The notes: generated from the sequence alone by a model not told the origin. A stretch of DNA of 64,000 nt from Sphingomonas sp. LT1P40 (GCF_036663835.1 NZ_JAXOJT010000001.1:806001-870000), one strand, 5' to 3'. Shown: positions 1 to 9,137, counted from the first letter of the stretch. A program made the numbers and translations.

Positions 1-28
1 GCCCTGTGGAGCTGGGAGAATATAGTTC

Positions 29-397
29 ATGGCACGTATTGCGGGTGTAAACCTCCCGACCAACAAGCGCGTATTGATCGCGCTTCAGTATATCCACGGC
101 ATCGGCGCGACCAAGGCCAAGGCGATCACCGAAAAGCTCGGCATCGCCGAGTCTGCCCGTATTCAGGACCTGACCGATCAGGAAGTCCTGCAGATCCGCG
201 AAACGATCGACGCCGATCACACGGTTGAGGGTGACCTTCGCCGTGAGACTGCGATGAACATCAAGCGTCTGATGGATCTGGCCTGCTATCGCGGCCTTCG
301 TCACCGTAAGGGCCTGCCCGTTCGCGGTCAGCGCACGCACACCAATGCCCGCACCCGCAAGGGCAAGGCAAAGGCGATCGCCGGTAAGAAGAAGTAA
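29..397 (+). CDS. rpsM: 30S ribosomal protein S13
   Basis: Ribosomal protein S13 sits in the head of the 30S subunit and contacts the P-site tRNA and the 50S subunit. The 122 residues match the usual bacterial length. The start [10 protein letters not shown] and the basic C-terminal tail ([18 protein letters not shown] followed by lysines) are typical. A GGGAGAA ribosome binding site lies about 7 nt before the ATG. It is the first gene of the S13-S11-alpha-L17 block; the operon promoter lies outside the window. Confidence 0.98.
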   Translation: MARIAGVNLPTNKRVLIALQYIHGIGATKAKAITEKLGIAESARIQDLTDQEVLQIRETIDADHTVEGDLRRETAMNIKRLMDLACYRGLRHRKGLPVRGQRTHTNARTRKGKAKAIAGKKK

Positions 398-448
398 GGT
401 CGAGCCGCTGCGAGGCGGCTCCCTTCTGAACAAGGTCAGGATATACCA

Positions 449-838
449 ATGGCACAAGCACCACAGCGTATTCGCCGCCGCGAGCGCAAGAACATCACCT
501 CTGGCGTCGCGCATGTGAACGCCAGCTTCAACAACACCATGATCACGATCACCGATGCCCAGGGCAACGCAATCTCGTGGTCGTCGGCCGGCATGATGGG
601 TTTCAAGGGGTCGCGTAAATCGACCCCCTACGCCGCGCAGGTCGCCGCCGAGGATGCGGGCCGCAAGGCTGCCGAGCACGGCGTCCGCACGCTCGAGGTT
701 GAGGTGAAGGGTCCGGGTTCGGGTCGTGAGAGCGCGCTTCGCGCCCTTCAGGCTGTCGGTTTCCAGATCACGTCGATCCGCGACGTGACCTCGATCCCGC
801 ACAACGGCGTTCGCCCTTCAAAGCGTCGCCGCGTCTAG
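449..838 (+). CDS. rpsK: 30S ribosomal protein S11
   Basis: Ribosomal protein S11 lies on the platform of the 30S subunit near the Shine-Dalgarno helix. The 129-residue product has the conserved core [15 protein letters not shown] and the basic C-terminus [11 protein letters not shown]. It follows rpsM by 51 nt and precedes rpoA, the usual alpha-operon order. The longer gap to rpoA (106 nt) holds two short inverted repeats described separately. Confidence 0.98.
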   Translation: MAQAPQRIRRRERKNITSGVAHVNASFNNTMITITDAQGNAISWSSAGMMGFKGSRKSTPYAAQVAAEDAGRKAAEHGVRTLEVEVKGPGSGRESALRALQAVGFQITSIRDVTSIPHNGVRPSKRRRV

Positions 839-846
839 TTTACTTT

Positions 847-927
847 CCGCCCCCGCCGCGGATCCGGGAAGCCGGGTCTGGGCCGGGGGCGGCTCCAATC
901 CTGGCAGGACCGACCCCCCGTCCTGCC
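847..927 (+). promoter_or_regulatory. Paired hairpins in the rpsK-rpoA gap
   Basis: Two inverted repeats lie in the 106-nt leader of rpoA. CCGCCCCCG (847-855) pairs with CGGGGGCGG (884-892), and GGCAGGAC (903-910) pairs with GTCCTGCC (920-927). The second hairpin ends 17 nt before the rpoA GTG, close to the ribosome binding site. Neither is followed by a T run, so these do not look like simple terminators. A role in rpoA translation or mRNA processing is only a guess. Confidence 0.4.
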
Positions 928-944
928 CAACTCAGGGGACGCCT

Positions 945-2006
945 GTGTCTGTCAATGCAAAGAACTGGCAGGAACTTAAGAAGCCGAACGGCCTTGAAAA
1001 AAAGGGCGGTGACGGCAAGCGGAAGGCGACCTTTGTCGCCGAGCCGCTGGAGCGTGGTTTCGGCCTGACGCTCGGCAACGCGCTGCGCCGCGTGCTGCTT
1101 TCTTCGCTGCAGGGTGCTGCAGTGACGTCGATCAAGATCGAAAACGTGCTTCATGAGTTCTCGTCGCTCGCCGGTGTGCGCGAAGACGTCACCGATCTGG
1201 TGCTGAACGTTAAGCAGATCGCGCTGCGCATGCAGGGTGAGGGGCCAAAGCGGCTTCAGCTCAGCGCAACCGGCCCTGCCGAAGTCAAGGCTGGCGACAT
1301 CGCGGTGTCGGGCGATATCGAGGTGATGAACCCCGAACTCGTCCTGTGCCACCTCGACGATGGCGCGACGCTGAACATGGAACTCGTTGCCGACACCGGT
1401 AAGGGCTATGTTCCTGCCGGCTCTAACCGTCCGGCCGATGCGCCGATCGGTCTGATCCCGGTCGATGCGCTCTACTCGCCCGTTCGTCAGGTCAGCTACA
1501 AGGTCGAGAACACCCGTGTCGGGCAGGAACTCGATTACGACAAGCTGACGCTCTCGGTCGAGACCGACGGCACCGTGACGCCTGAAGATGCCGTGGCCTA
1601 TGCCGCACGCATCCTTCAGGACCAGCTTGCGCTGTTCGTTCACTTCGACGATTCGGCGGTCGCGCGTTCGGCTCCGATCGGCGTTGCTGCTCCATCGACG
1701 TCTTCGGACGGCGGCAGCGATACGGCGACGATCAACCGTTATCTGCTCAAGAAGGTCGACGAGCTCGAACTGTCGGTTCGTTCGGCCAATTGCCTCAAGA
1801 ACGACAACATCATCTATATCGGCGATCTGGTTCAGAAAACCGAAGCAGAGATGTTGCGCACCCCGAACTTCGGTCGCAAGTCCTTGAACGAAATCAAGGA
1901 AGTGCTGTCGTCGATGGGTCTGCGCCTCGGCATGGAAATCCCGGGCTGGCCGCCTGAGAACATCGAAGAGATGGCCAAGAAGCTCGAACAGGAGATTATG
2001 GGCTAA
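945..2006 (+). CDS. rpoA: DNA-directed RNA polymerase alpha subunit
   Basis: The alpha subunit dimerises to nucleate RNA polymerase assembly and contacts upstream promoter DNA and activators through its C-terminal domain. At 353 residues it has the alphaproteobacterial length. The N-terminal domain carries [15 protein letters not shown] (about residues 43-57). The C-terminal HhH domain (about 265-330) has [18 protein letters not shown] and [14 protein letters not shown]. The start is GTG at 945 with AGGGGAC just upstream. No ATG closer to the conserved N-terminus fits. Confidence 0.98.
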   Translation: MSVNAKNWQELKKPNGLEKKGGDGKRKATFVAEPLERGFGLTLGNALRRVLLSSLQGAAVTSIKIENVLHEFSSLAGVREDVTDLVLNVKQIALRMQGEGPKRLQLSATGPAEVKAGDIAVSGDIEVMNPELVLCHLDDGATLNMELVADTGKGYVPAGSNRPADAPIGLIPVDALYSPVRQVSYKVENTRVGQELDYDKLTLSVETDGTVTPEDAVAYAARILQDQLALFVHFDDSAVARSAPIGVAAPSTSSDGGSDTATINRYLLKKVDELELSVRSANCLKNDNIIYIGDLVQKTEAEMLRTPNFGRKSLNEIKEVLSSMGLRLGMEIPGWPPENIEEMAKKLEQEIMG

Positions 2007-2103
2007 CGCTCATAGCTTCCTGGGTTTTGGGCGGTGGCCCGTTTTCTGCACCGCCTGCTACGGGGTACCTGATACGGCCCCCTAACGAACGAAGGAAAAT
2101 ACC

Positions 2104-2526
2104 ATGCGCCATCGCGTAGGCGGCCGTAAGCTTCAGCGGACCTCGGCTCACCGCATTGCCCTGTTCCGCAACATGAGCGCCGCGCTCATCAAGCATGAGC
2201 AGATCACGACGACCGTCGCCAAGGCGAAGGAACTGCGTCCTTACATCGAAAAGCTGATCACGCTGGCGAAGAAGGGTGGCCTTTCCAACCGTCGCCTGGC
2301 ACACAGCCGTCTGCTCGACGATGCGCAGCTGGTGAAGCTGTTTGACGTTCTGGCCGTGCGCTATGCCGAACGCAACGGCGGCTATACCCGCGTCATCAAG
2401 GCTGGCCCGCGTGCGTCGGACGCTGCGTGGATGGCGGTCATCGAGTTCGTCGACCGCGACGTCGATGCCAAGGGTCAGGATTCCGGCCCGGTGATGATCG
2501 ACGAGGATTACGACCAGGCGGCCTGA
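2104..2526 (+). CDS. rplQ: 50S ribosomal protein L17
   Basis: L17 binds 23S rRNA near the polypeptide exit tunnel. The 140-residue protein starts [17 protein letters not shown], the family signature, and has an acidic C-terminal extension ([15 protein letters not shown]) as in other alphaproteobacteria. GAAGGAAAA lies 5 nt before the ATG. It is the last gene of the operon and is followed directly by an intrinsic terminator. Confidence 0.98.
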   Translation: MRHRVGGRKLQRTSAHRIALFRNMSAALIKHEQITTTVAKAKELRPYIEKLITLAKKGGLSNRRLAHSRLLDDAQLVKLFDVLAVRYAERNGGYTRVIKAGPRASDAAWMAVIEFVDRDVDAKGQDSGPVMIDEDYDQAA

Positions 2527-2546
2527 TCGCCGAGCTAAAGCAAGTT

Positions 2547-2580
2547 AAAGGGCGGTCGCACCGAGTGCGGCCGCCCTTTT
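2547..2580 (+). terminator. Intrinsic terminator after rplQ
   Basis: AAAGGGCGGTCGCA pairs with TGCGGCCGCCCTTT (14 bp with one G-U wobble) around a 5-nt loop, and the 3' arm ends in TTTT. It lies 21 nt after the rplQ stop. The A-rich 5' side means it could also stop transcription arriving from the minus-strand gene on its right. Confidence 0.85.
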
Positions 2581-2581
2581 G

Positions 2582-2947
2582 CTATTCGCAGCTGCCGCGT
2601 AACCCTTTGCCGGCATGATATTTAACCTCACGCGGCAGATATTCGGGAAAGCGGCACGCGAACCAGTGCACCCGTTTCGCCCCGCGCAGGATCGCGGGCG
2701 CCTGCCCGCGCGCGGGCAGATCGTAACTGCCGACCTGTCCGCGTGCGCAATCGAAATATCGCGCCACATCCGCGCGCGGCGGCCCGGTGACACAGGCAAA
2801 CGCAACGACGCGGAAATCGCATTTGTTGGTGAGGATGCCGACCCCTGATTCGGCGGATGCCACGCACTGGGTGGCATTCGGGTTAGCGGCCTTTGGCTGA
2901 ACCGGGGCAGGGAGCGCCATGGCCGCGATCAGAGTGGAAACCATCAT
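2582..2947 (-). CDS. Small secreted cysteine-containing protein, unknown
   Basis: A 121-residue product whose function I do not recognise. The N-terminus (MMVSTLIAAMALPAPVQPKA) resembles a short cleavable signal peptide. The remainder has about five cysteines (CVAS, NKCDF, FACVTG, DCARG, ACRFPEY), which suggests an exported, disulfide-bonded protein. It converges on rplQ across the shared terminator and lies 4 nt downstream of the YdeI-like gene, so the two may be co-transcribed. Two adjacent ATGs (2947, 2944) are possible starts. Confidence 0.6.
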   Translation of the reverse strand: MMVSTLIAAMALPAPVQPKAANPNATQCVASAESGVGILTNKCDFRVVAFACVTGPPRADVARYFDCARGQVGSYDLPARGQAPAILRGAKRVHWFACRFPEYLPREVKYHAGKGLRGSCE

Positions 2948-2951
2948 CGGG

Positions 2952-3266
2952 CTATGCGCTGCCAGTTCGCTTTCCGTTGATTAGCACGGCCTGCTGCCAC
3001 GGGCTCGGTGCCTTGTCGGTGCGGTGGATGCACCCCGCCCAGCAACAGGGCCGCTTCTTTCCCTCCAGCAATTCCTCACAGGTTCGCTGAATGCGGCGCC
3101 GGCGCGTTGCCGCCTGTTTCGCATCGTCGACCCAGCAGATGAACTCGTTCCGGCCGAGCGGTGTCAGGTTCTTCCAAAGCGTGAGGATTTTGGGATCGGA
3201 GCGCAGTGCGACCTCAAGGTCTTCGCTCGCCTCATGCACGGTGCCACCAGGAAAAGTGTTAGCCAT
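2952..3266 (-). CDS. YdeI/OmpD-associated family protein
   Basis: A 104-residue cytosolic protein resembling the YdeI/OmpD-associated family, whose members have been linked to bacteriocin tolerance but lack a defined biochemical role. The family-like core is ILTLWKNLTPLGRNEFICWV followed by KQAATRRRRIQRTCEELLEGK. The start at 3266 was chosen over an in-frame ATG at 3359 because GGAGG lies 5-6 nt upstream and the extra N-terminal residues look like untranslated leader. The C-terminal CCWAGCIHR is cysteine-rich. Confidence 0.75.
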   Translation of the reverse strand: MANTFPGGTVHEASEDLEVALRSDPKILTLWKNLTPLGRNEFICWVDDAKQAATRRRRIQRTCEELLEGKKRPCCWAGCIHRTDKAPSPWQQAVLINGKRTGSA

Positions 3267-3419
3267 GCGGCCTCCTTGCAACGGCGGATTCGCATCCGAT
3301 CTCGTAAAATACACCGAATCATGGCGCCTGCCACCGTCAGCGTCCGCATGAATCAACACGAATCCGCCATTCCCGCAACTGGCACGCTTCCTGCGAACCG
3401 CGCGTCAGGAGGAACGACC

Positions 3420-3536
3420 GTGAAACAGAAATACGGAACAGGGGCGGGCGGGGTGCTTGCGATCATGCTGGCGGCGGTGCCGCTGCTGGTGATGGGCTGG
3501 ATCAGCTACGAGACGTCGGTGACCGCGTTTGCATGA
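3420..3536 (+). CDS. 38-residue single-span membrane peptide
   Basis: GTG at 3420 is preceded by AGGAGG with 6-7 nt spacing and opens a 38-codon frame. The product begins MKQKYGTGAG, then a hydrophobic span GVLAIMLAAVPLLVMGWI, then a short tail SYETSVTAFA. A basic N-terminus plus one transmembrane helix is typical of small inner-membrane proteins. It lies between the divergent YdeI-like gene and the prolyl oligopeptidase gene. The function is unknown. The support is the ribosome binding site and the membrane-like composition. Confidence 0.6.
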   Translation: MKQKYGTGAGGVLAIMLAAVPLLVMGWISYETSVTAFA

Positions 3537-3620
3537 TGGAGAGCATGACGCGCGCCAAGGGTGCTTGACCCGTGGGCGCGCCGCAATAGGGTGCGCCCTT
3601 TCTCGTTTCCGGAGATACCA

Positions 3621-5768
3621 ATGCGCCGCGCATCGCTGATCGCCCTGCCACTCCTCTTTGCCGCCCCATTTGCCAACGCCAATCCGGAGTCGCCGACCAC
3701 GATGCCCGCACCGATCACCTATCCCGAAACCAAGCGTGGCGACGTCGTCGAGGATCAGTTCGGCACGAAGGTCGCCGATCCCTATCGCTGGCTGGAGGAC
3801 GATGTCCGCAACAATCCTGAGGTTGCGGCATGGGTCGCGGCGCAGAACAAGGTCACCGACGCCTATCTCGCCACCCTGCCGGGCCGCGACGTGTTTCGCA
3901 GCCGGCTGAAGGCATTGTTCGATTACGAACGCTTCGGCGCGCCGTACAAGAAGGGCGGGCGCTATTTCTATTTCCGCAATTCGGGTCTGCAAAATCAGGC
4001 GGTTCTCTACGTTCGTGACAGCGTGAATGGCGAAGGCCGCGTGCTTATCGACCCGAACACATGGGCCAAGGACGGTGCGACCGCGTTGGCCGAATGGTCC
4101 CCGTCGGAGGACGGCACGCGGCTCGCTTATGGCGTGCAGGATGGCGGCACCGACTGGCGCACCGTTCGTGTGCTCGACGTTAACACCGGCGCGGTGCTGG
4201 CCGACGAGATCAAATGGGCGAAGTTCACCGGGATCAGCTGGGCCAAGGACGGCTCCGGCTTTTTCTACGCCCGCTTCCCGGAGCCGAAGGAAGGCACGGC
4301 TTTCCAGGCGGGAGCGGACAACCACGCCGTCTATTTTCACAAACTCGGGACGCCGCAGAGCGCCGACCGTTTGCTCTATTCGACGCCGGAGAATCCCAAA
4401 CTGCTCAACGGTGTCGGCATCACCGACGATGGCCGCTATGCCGTGCTCTATTCGACCCCCGGTTCTTCGACCAGCGACCTGAGCGTTATCGACCTGAAGA
4501 GCGCCGACTGGAAGCCGCGCAAGCTGGTCACCGGCTTCGACCATGAGTGGGGCGTCGTCGGCAATGTCGGCACGAAGTTCTTCATCTCGACCAACAAGGA
4601 TGCGGCGCGCAGCAAGCTGATGACGCTGGACATCGCGGCGGCAACCCCGACGATGACCGACCTGATCCCCGAGGGTGAAGCGGTCCTTAACAGCGCGTCG
4701 CTGGTCGGCGGGCGGCTGATCCTGTCCTATCTGGTCGATGCCAAGACCGAGGTGCGGCGGTATACCCTCGACGGCAAGGCGGACGGCACGGTCAAGCTGC
4801 CCGGCATCGGCACCGCCGGTGGCTTTGGCGGGGATGCGAAGGACAGCGAGACCTTCTTCACCTTCACCAGTTTCAATGCGCCCAGCACCGTTTATCGCTA
4901 TGACGTCGCCACCAACACGGCCAGCGTGTGGGCCGCGCCCAAGGTTGCGATCGACCTGAGCAACATCGTCGTCGAGCAGAAATTCTACGCATCGAAGGAC
5001 GGCACCAAGGTTCCGATGTTCATCGTCCGCCGCAAGGACGTGACCGGCCCGGCGCCGACCTTGCTCTATGCCTATGGCGGGTTCAACGTGACGCAGCTGC
5101 CCAGCTTCTCGACCTCGCGGCTGGCATGGGTGGAGCAGGGCGGGGTGTTCGTCCTCGCCAACATCCGTGGCGGTGGCGAGTATGGCAAGGCGTGGCATGA
5201 CGGCGGACGGCTGCTCAACAAGCAGAATGTGTTCGACGATTTCATCGCGGCGGGCGAATATCTGAAGGCACAGGGGATCACGTCGAAGGATGGCCTCGCC
5301 ATTCAGGGCGGATCAAACGGTGGCCTGCTGGTCGGCGCGGTCGTCAATCAGCGCCCCGATCTGTTCGCGGCGGGGTTGCCGGCGGTGGGCGTGATGGACA
5401 TGCTGCGCTTCGACAAGTTCACGGCGGGCCGGTACTGGACGAACGATTACGGCGTTCCGGCGAAGGAGGCGGATTTCAAGAACCTCTACAAATATTCGCC
5501 CTATCACAACATTCAGGCTGGCAAGACCTATCCGGCGATCCTGGCGACCACGGCGGATACCGACGACCGCGTGGTTCCAGGCCACACCTTCAAATACACT
5601 GCGGCGTTGCAGGCGGCGGATGTCGGGCCGAAACCGCATTTGGTGCGCATCGAGACGCGGGCAGGCCATGGCTCCGGCAAGCCGACCGACAAGATCATCG
5701 AGGAAACCGCCGATCTGTGGGCGTTTGCCGCGAAGTGGACCGGGCTGGCCGTGACGCCGGTCAAGTAA
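3621..5768 (+). CDS. Prolyl oligopeptidase (family S9), secreted
   Basis: A serine peptidase that cleaves after proline in short peptides. The 715-residue protein has a signal peptide (MRRASLIALPLLFAAPFANA), an N-terminal seven-bladed propeller starting at DPYRWLED, and a C-terminal alpha/beta-hydrolase domain. The catalytic triad is visible: Ser565 in GGSNGG, Asp in TADTDDRV (residues 644-651) and His683 in RAGHGSGKP. The start at 3621 follows GGAGATACC and is preferred to an in-frame ATG at 3561 that would bury the signal peptide. It is followed 12 nt later by a dipeptidase, suggesting a shared peptide-degradation role in the periplasm. Confidence 0.95.
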   Translation: MRRASLIALPLLFAAPFANANPESPTTMPAPITYPETKRGDVVEDQFGTKVADPYRWLEDDVRNNPEVAAWVAAQNKVTDAYLATLPGRDVFRSRLKALFDYERFGAPYKKGGRYFYFRNSGLQNQAVLYVRDSVNGEGRVLIDPNTWAKDGATALAEWSPSEDGTRLAYGVQDGGTDWRTVRVLDVNTGAVLADEIKWAKFTGISWAKDGSGFFYARFPEPKEGTAFQAGADNHAVYFHKLGTPQSADRLLYSTPENPKLLNGVGITDDGRYAVLYSTPGSSTSDLSVIDLKSADWKPRKLVTGFDHEWGVVGNVGTKFFISTNKDAARSKLMTLDIAAATPTMTDLIPEGEAVLNSASLVGGRLILSYLVDAKTEVRRYTLDGKADGTVKLPGIGTAGGFGGDAKDSETFFTFTSFNAPSTVYRYDVATNTASVWAAPKVAIDLSNIVVEQKFYASKDGTKVPMFIVRRKDVTGPAPTLLYAYGGFNVTQLPSFSTSRLAWVEQGGVFVLANIRGGGEYGKAWHDGGRLLNKQNVFDDFIAAGEYLKAQGITSKDGLAIQGGSNGGLLVGAVVNQRPDLFAAGLPAVGVMDMLRFDKFTAGRYWTNDYGVPAKEADFKNLYKYSPYHNIQAGKTYPAILATTADTDDRVVPGHTFKYTAALQAADVGPKPHLVRIETRAGHGSGKPTDKIIEETADLWAFAAKWTGLAVTPVK

Positions 5769-5780
5769 AGGGATCTGTCG

Positions 5781-6974
5781 ATGCGTAAGTTTTGCCTGCC
5801 GGTCCTCGCCCTTGCCGCTGCATCCTGTTCGATGCCGGAGGCGAAGCAGGGTGAGACGCAGGTGCCGCGTTCGCTCCATGACCGGCTGCTGACGCTCGAC
5901 ACGCATCTCGACACGCCGGTGTGGTTTTCCAACCCACACTGGAAGTTCGGCGACAGGCACCAATGGCAGACCGATCTGGCGCAGGTCGATCTGGGGCGGA
6001 TGGATGCTGCGCTGGATGGCGGGATGTTCGTCATCTACACGCCGTCCGGGCCGATTACGCCAGAGGGTTTTGCCAAGGCTGGCGCTGCGGCGATGAAGCG
6101 GCTGGGTGAGATTGAGCGGACGATTGGGGCCTATCCGGGTCGCATTGCGCTGGTGACGACGGCGGATCAGGCGGTGCGGGCTGACCGGGCGGGTAAGCGG
6201 TTTGCCTTTATCAGCATCGAGAACAGCTATCCGCTGGGCGAGGATTTGTCGCTGCTGGGCGAATATTATCGCCGCGGCGTTCGGATGGCGGGGCCGGTGC
6301 ATTCCAAAGATAACCAGTTCGGGGATTCGGCGACGGGGACGAACACCTGGAAGGGCTTGTCGCCGCTGGGGCGGAAATGGGTCGCTGAGATGAACCGGCT
6401 GGGGCTGGTTATCGACGGCAGCCATTCGTCGGATGCGACGTTCGACCAGATGCTGGCGCTGTCCAAGACGCCGATCATCCTGTCGCATTCGGGGCCGAAG
6501 GCGAAATGGGACCATCCCCGCAACATCGACGATGACCGCATCCGCAAGCTGGCGGCGAAGGGCGGGGCGGTGTGCATGAACAGCGTGTTCCTGACCAAGC
6601 TGGTTTATACCGATGAGCGCAACCGGTTGTCAGCGCTGGCCGACAAGATCGGGACGCTGTCGCCCGCCGAGCAGGCCAAGCTGACGGCGGATATCCGGGC
6701 GCTGGATAAGGTCGCGCCGGTTCAGGACACCGATTTCGAAACCTTCATGGCCAACCTGTTATATCTTCTCAAAATTGCCGGGCCGGATCATGTCTGCATG
6801 GGGGCGGACTGGGACGGCGGCGGCGGGGTGCGTCAGTTCGAGGATATTACCGCGCTGCCCAAGGTGACCGAACGGCTGGTCGCGGCGGGGTATTCGGAGA
6901 GCGATATCGCAAAGATCTGGTCTGGCAATGTCCTGCGGCTGATGCGCGCGGCGGATGCGGCCAAAAACAGATAG
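5781..6974 (+). CDS. Membrane dipeptidase (family M19), lipoprotein
   Basis: A zinc dipeptidase of the renal dipeptidase family, 397 residues. The N-terminus is a lipoprotein signal with lipobox LAAASC (Cys16). Metal-binding motifs are visible: HLD at residues 42-44 (DTHLDTP), the acidic residue in SIENSYPLG, and histidines in DGSHSSD and ILSHSGPKA. It lies 12 nt after the prolyl oligopeptidase and is probably in the same operon. Substrate specificity (L- or D-dipeptides) cannot be read from sequence alone. Confidence 0.93.
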   Translation: MRKFCLPVLALAAASCSMPEAKQGETQVPRSLHDRLLTLDTHLDTPVWFSNPHWKFGDRHQWQTDLAQVDLGRMDAALDGGMFVIYTPSGPITPEGFAKAGAAAMKRLGEIERTIGAYPGRIALVTTADQAVRADRAGKRFAFISIENSYPLGEDLSLLGEYYRRGVRMAGPVHSKDNQFGDSATGTNTWKGLSPLGRKWVAEMNRLGLVIDGSHSSDATFDQMLALSKTPIILSHSGPKAKWDHPRNIDDDRIRKLAAKGGAVCMNSVFLTKLVYTDERNRLSALADKIGTLSPAEQAKLTADIRALDKVAPVQDTDFETFMANLLYLLKIAGPDHVCMGADWDGGGGVRQFEDITALPKVTERLVAAGYSESDIAKIWSGNVLRLMRAADAAKNR

Positions 6975-7592
6975 TTAGGGCAATCTCCTTACACTGGTGA
7001 TGCGGATTTTCGGGGCGAGCATCGAGCCCTTCATCACGCCTTGCCCGAGTGTCGGCGATGTCGGGGCGTCGAGGATTTTCCAGATGACGTCCATCCCCTC
7101 GACCACCTTGCCGAACGCGGCATAGCCGAGATTGTCGCCGGGCTTGCTCGGGTCGGCATCGAGCGAGGTCTGGTCGCCGACGCTGATCGTGAACTCGCCG
7201 CGGCCGGTGCCGGGGGCGAGGCGGGCAGTGGAGATCGCGCCGTTGACGTGCTTCACGCCGGTCTTGGTCGTGGGTTCGTGCGCAATCGGGGGGAGGGCGC
7301 GTTTCGGGTTCCCTTCGATCCCGAACTGGACGAAGCCGAATTTGTCGGCGACCTTGACCGCGCGGTAGAAAGCGATGCCGTCGAGGCGCTTTTGATCGGC
7401 GTAGCGCAGGAAGTTGCGGGCGGTGATCGGCGCGCGCTCGGTTTCCAGTTCCAGCACGATGCGGCCGGCGGTGGTTTCGATCGCCACCTTCGCGGTTTTG
7501 GGCGCGACGGGAGGCGTCGGCGGCACCGTCTGGGCCAGTGCGGCGGTGGGGAACAGCGCGAATACGGCGAGCAGGGTGCGGCGGATCATCAT
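6975..7592 (-). CDS. Periplasmic cyclophilin-type peptidyl-prolyl isomerase
   Basis: A peptidyl-prolyl cis-trans isomerase acting on exported proteins. The 205-residue product begins MMIRRTLLAVFALFPTAALAQ, a signal peptide. The cyclophilin core follows (VAIETTAGRIVLELETERAP, GIAFYRAVK, RGEFTISVGDQ, FGKVVEGMDVI). Several canonical active-site residues of strong cyclophilins are replaced, as is common in the short bacterial secreted forms. Its stop abuts the dipeptidase stop (convergent). The open frame continues far upstream on this strand, but that part is antisense to trxB. Confidence 0.92.
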   Translation of the reverse strand: MMIRRTLLAVFALFPTAALAQTVPPTPPVAPKTAKVAIETTAGRIVLELETERAPITARNFLRYADQKRLDGIAFYRAVKVADKFGFVQFGIEGNPKRALPPIAHEPTTKTGVKHVNGAISTARLAPGTGRGEFTISVGDQTSLDADPSKPGDNLGYAAFGKVVEGMDVIWKILDAPTSPTLGQGVMKGSMLAPKIRITSVRRLP

Positions 7593-7721
7593 GGCGGCAG
7601 TCTTGCGCAATCCCCTTTCGTCCACAACAGAATAGCTTGGCTGGACTGCGCCACGCGGTAACCCATGTTGCGGAGAGCGATGCCCTTCCCCTAGATGCGG
7701 CAAGCTCCATAGGAAAAGACC

Positions 7722-8693
7722 ATGACCGCCACCCACTCGACCCGCATGCTCATCCTCGGTTCTGGCCCTGCCGGACTTAGCGCCGCCATCTATGGCGCGC
7801 GGGCCGGGATGGCGCCGATCGTGGTGCAGGGCATCCAGCCGGGCGGACAGCTGACGACGACCACCGATGTCGAGAATTACCCCGGCTTCCGCGAGGTGAT
7901 CCAGGGGCCGTGGCTGATGGAGGAAATGCAGGCGCAGGCCGAGCATGTCGGCGCGCAGATGATGTACGATACGATCGTCGAGATCGACCTGAGCCAGCGC
8001 CCGTTCCGCCTGATCGGCGATGGCGGCACGGTCTATGTCGGCGACGTGCTGGTGATCGCGACGGGTGCGCAGGCCAAATGGTTGGGGTTGGACAGCGAGG
8101 AAGACATGAAGGGCAAGGGGGTTTCCGCCTGCGCCACCTGTGACGGATTTTTCTATCGCGGCAAGAAAGTCGCGGTGATCGGCGGCGGCAACACCGCGGT
8201 CGAGGAAGCGCTGTACCTGACCAACCACAGCCATGACGTCACGTTGATCCACCGCCGCGACACCCTGCGCGCCGAGAAGATTTTGCAGGAGCGGCTGTTC
8301 GCCAATCCGAAGATTACGGTGCTGTGGAACAAGGGCGTCGAGCGGTTCGTGGATGGCGGCGGCAATGCGGGCCTGGTCGGGATCGAGCTGAAGGACACGG
8401 TGACGGGTGCGGTGTCGACGCTGGACGTCGAGGGCGGGTTCGTGGCGATCGGGCATCATCCGGCGACCGAGCTGTTCCGTGGGCATCTGGAGCTGGACGA
8501 GGACAGCTATATCGCGGTCGAGACCGGCAGCACGCGGACCAGCGTGCCGGGCGTGTTCGCTTGCGGCGACGTGATGGACAAGGTCTATCGCCAGGCGGTG
8601 ACGGCGGCGGGGACCGGGTGCATGGCCGCGCTGGACGCCGAGCGGTTTCTGGCCGAAGCGGATTTCGAGAAGGTCGCCGAAGCGGCGGAGTGA
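7722..8693 (+). CDS. trxB: Thioredoxin-disulfide reductase
   Basis: A flavoprotein that reduces thioredoxin with NADPH. The 323-residue protein has the N-terminal FAD motif (ILGSGPAGLSAAIYGARAG), the redox-active CATC centre (SACATCDGFFYRGK, about residue 138-150), the NADPH motif VIGGGNTAVEEALYL and the C-terminal FAD motif VPGVFACGDVMD. AGGAAAAGACC precedes the ATG. It diverges from the cyclophilin gene and stands alone, followed by a 444-nt non-coding stretch. Confidence 0.97.
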   Translation: MTATHSTRMLILGSGPAGLSAAIYGARAGMAPIVVQGIQPGGQLTTTTDVENYPGFREVIQGPWLMEEMQAQAEHVGAQMMYDTIVEIDLSQRPFRLIGDGGTVYVGDVLVIATGAQAKWLGLDSEEDMKGKGVSACATCDGFFYRGKKVAVIGGGNTAVEEALYLTNHSHDVTLIHRRDTLRAEKILQERLFANPKITVLWNKGVERFVDGGGNAGLVGIELKDTVTGAVSTLDVEGGFVAIGHHPATELFRGHLELDEDSYIAVETGSTRTSVPGVFACGDVMDKVYRQAVTAAGTGCMAALDAERFLAEADFEKVAEAAE

Positions 8694-9137
8694 CGCTGCG
8701 GGGTGCGGAAAGTCACGAAGGTCATGGCTGTTATGGGGTCGTGGCGGTGGTGATGTGACGGTTTCCGCGCGGCCCCGTTGACAGTCTTGACGAAAATGCG
8801 GGGTTTTGGGGTTGCCGCGACTGCGACCCGGCGGGTTGGCGACGGGTTTGCGCCATGTACGCGACAGGTTTGCGACTGTGACGCGACACCGGGGCGACAG
8901 GGAAGTTGACGCTGCGCGGGTTGACGAAGTTAACGGTTTTGACGGGCTGCCCACGCGGTTGACGCGGGTGGGAGTCGCTGGTTGGCGTGGGGAGGGTCCC
9001 GGGTTTGGCATGGGACTGGTTAGATATGCTGGAGTGGGGGTTGTAGGAAAGTTGTTTGTGACGGGCATCGCTGAGCCCGCTGCGGATCATGTGGGTGCGT
9101 GGGTCGTTTGCAATCACGCCACGAACCCGGAGCTTTC
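8694..9137. other. 444-nt intergenic stretch with TTGAC-like repeats
   Basis: No convincing gene is seen here. The segment contains many near-copies of GTTGAC, GCGAC and GTTTGCGAC between 8770 and 8975 in irregular spacing. It also holds a two-part motif (8706-8724 and 8776-8791) that recurs at 49844-49901. The composition suggests a decayed repeat array or a non-coding element rather than coding sequence. Confidence 0.5.
8706..8791 (+). repeat. Two-part non-coding repeat, copy 1
   Basis: CGGAAAGTCACGAAGGTCA (8706-8724) and CGTTGACAGTCTTGAC (8776-8791) recur together at 49844-49862 and 49886-49901. The second block is identical over 16 nt in both copies; the first block differs at two positions. 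Both copies begin within about 15 nt of a stop codon on the plus strand (trxB here, the Hpt-like gene there). Confidence 0.6.

Noticed and set aside
840..1643. 267-codon minus-strand frame opposite rpoA
   Set aside because: rpoA is certain on the other strand; the frame is a codon-bias artefact.
3405..5198. 597-codon open frame on the minus strand
   Set aside because: It is antisense to the prolyl oligopeptidase gene, with no RBS and Arg/Gly-rich composition typical of GC-rich shadow frames.
7593..9068. 492-codon upstream extension of the cyclophilin frame
   Set aside because: It runs antisense through trxB; the signal peptide at 7592 marks the true start.
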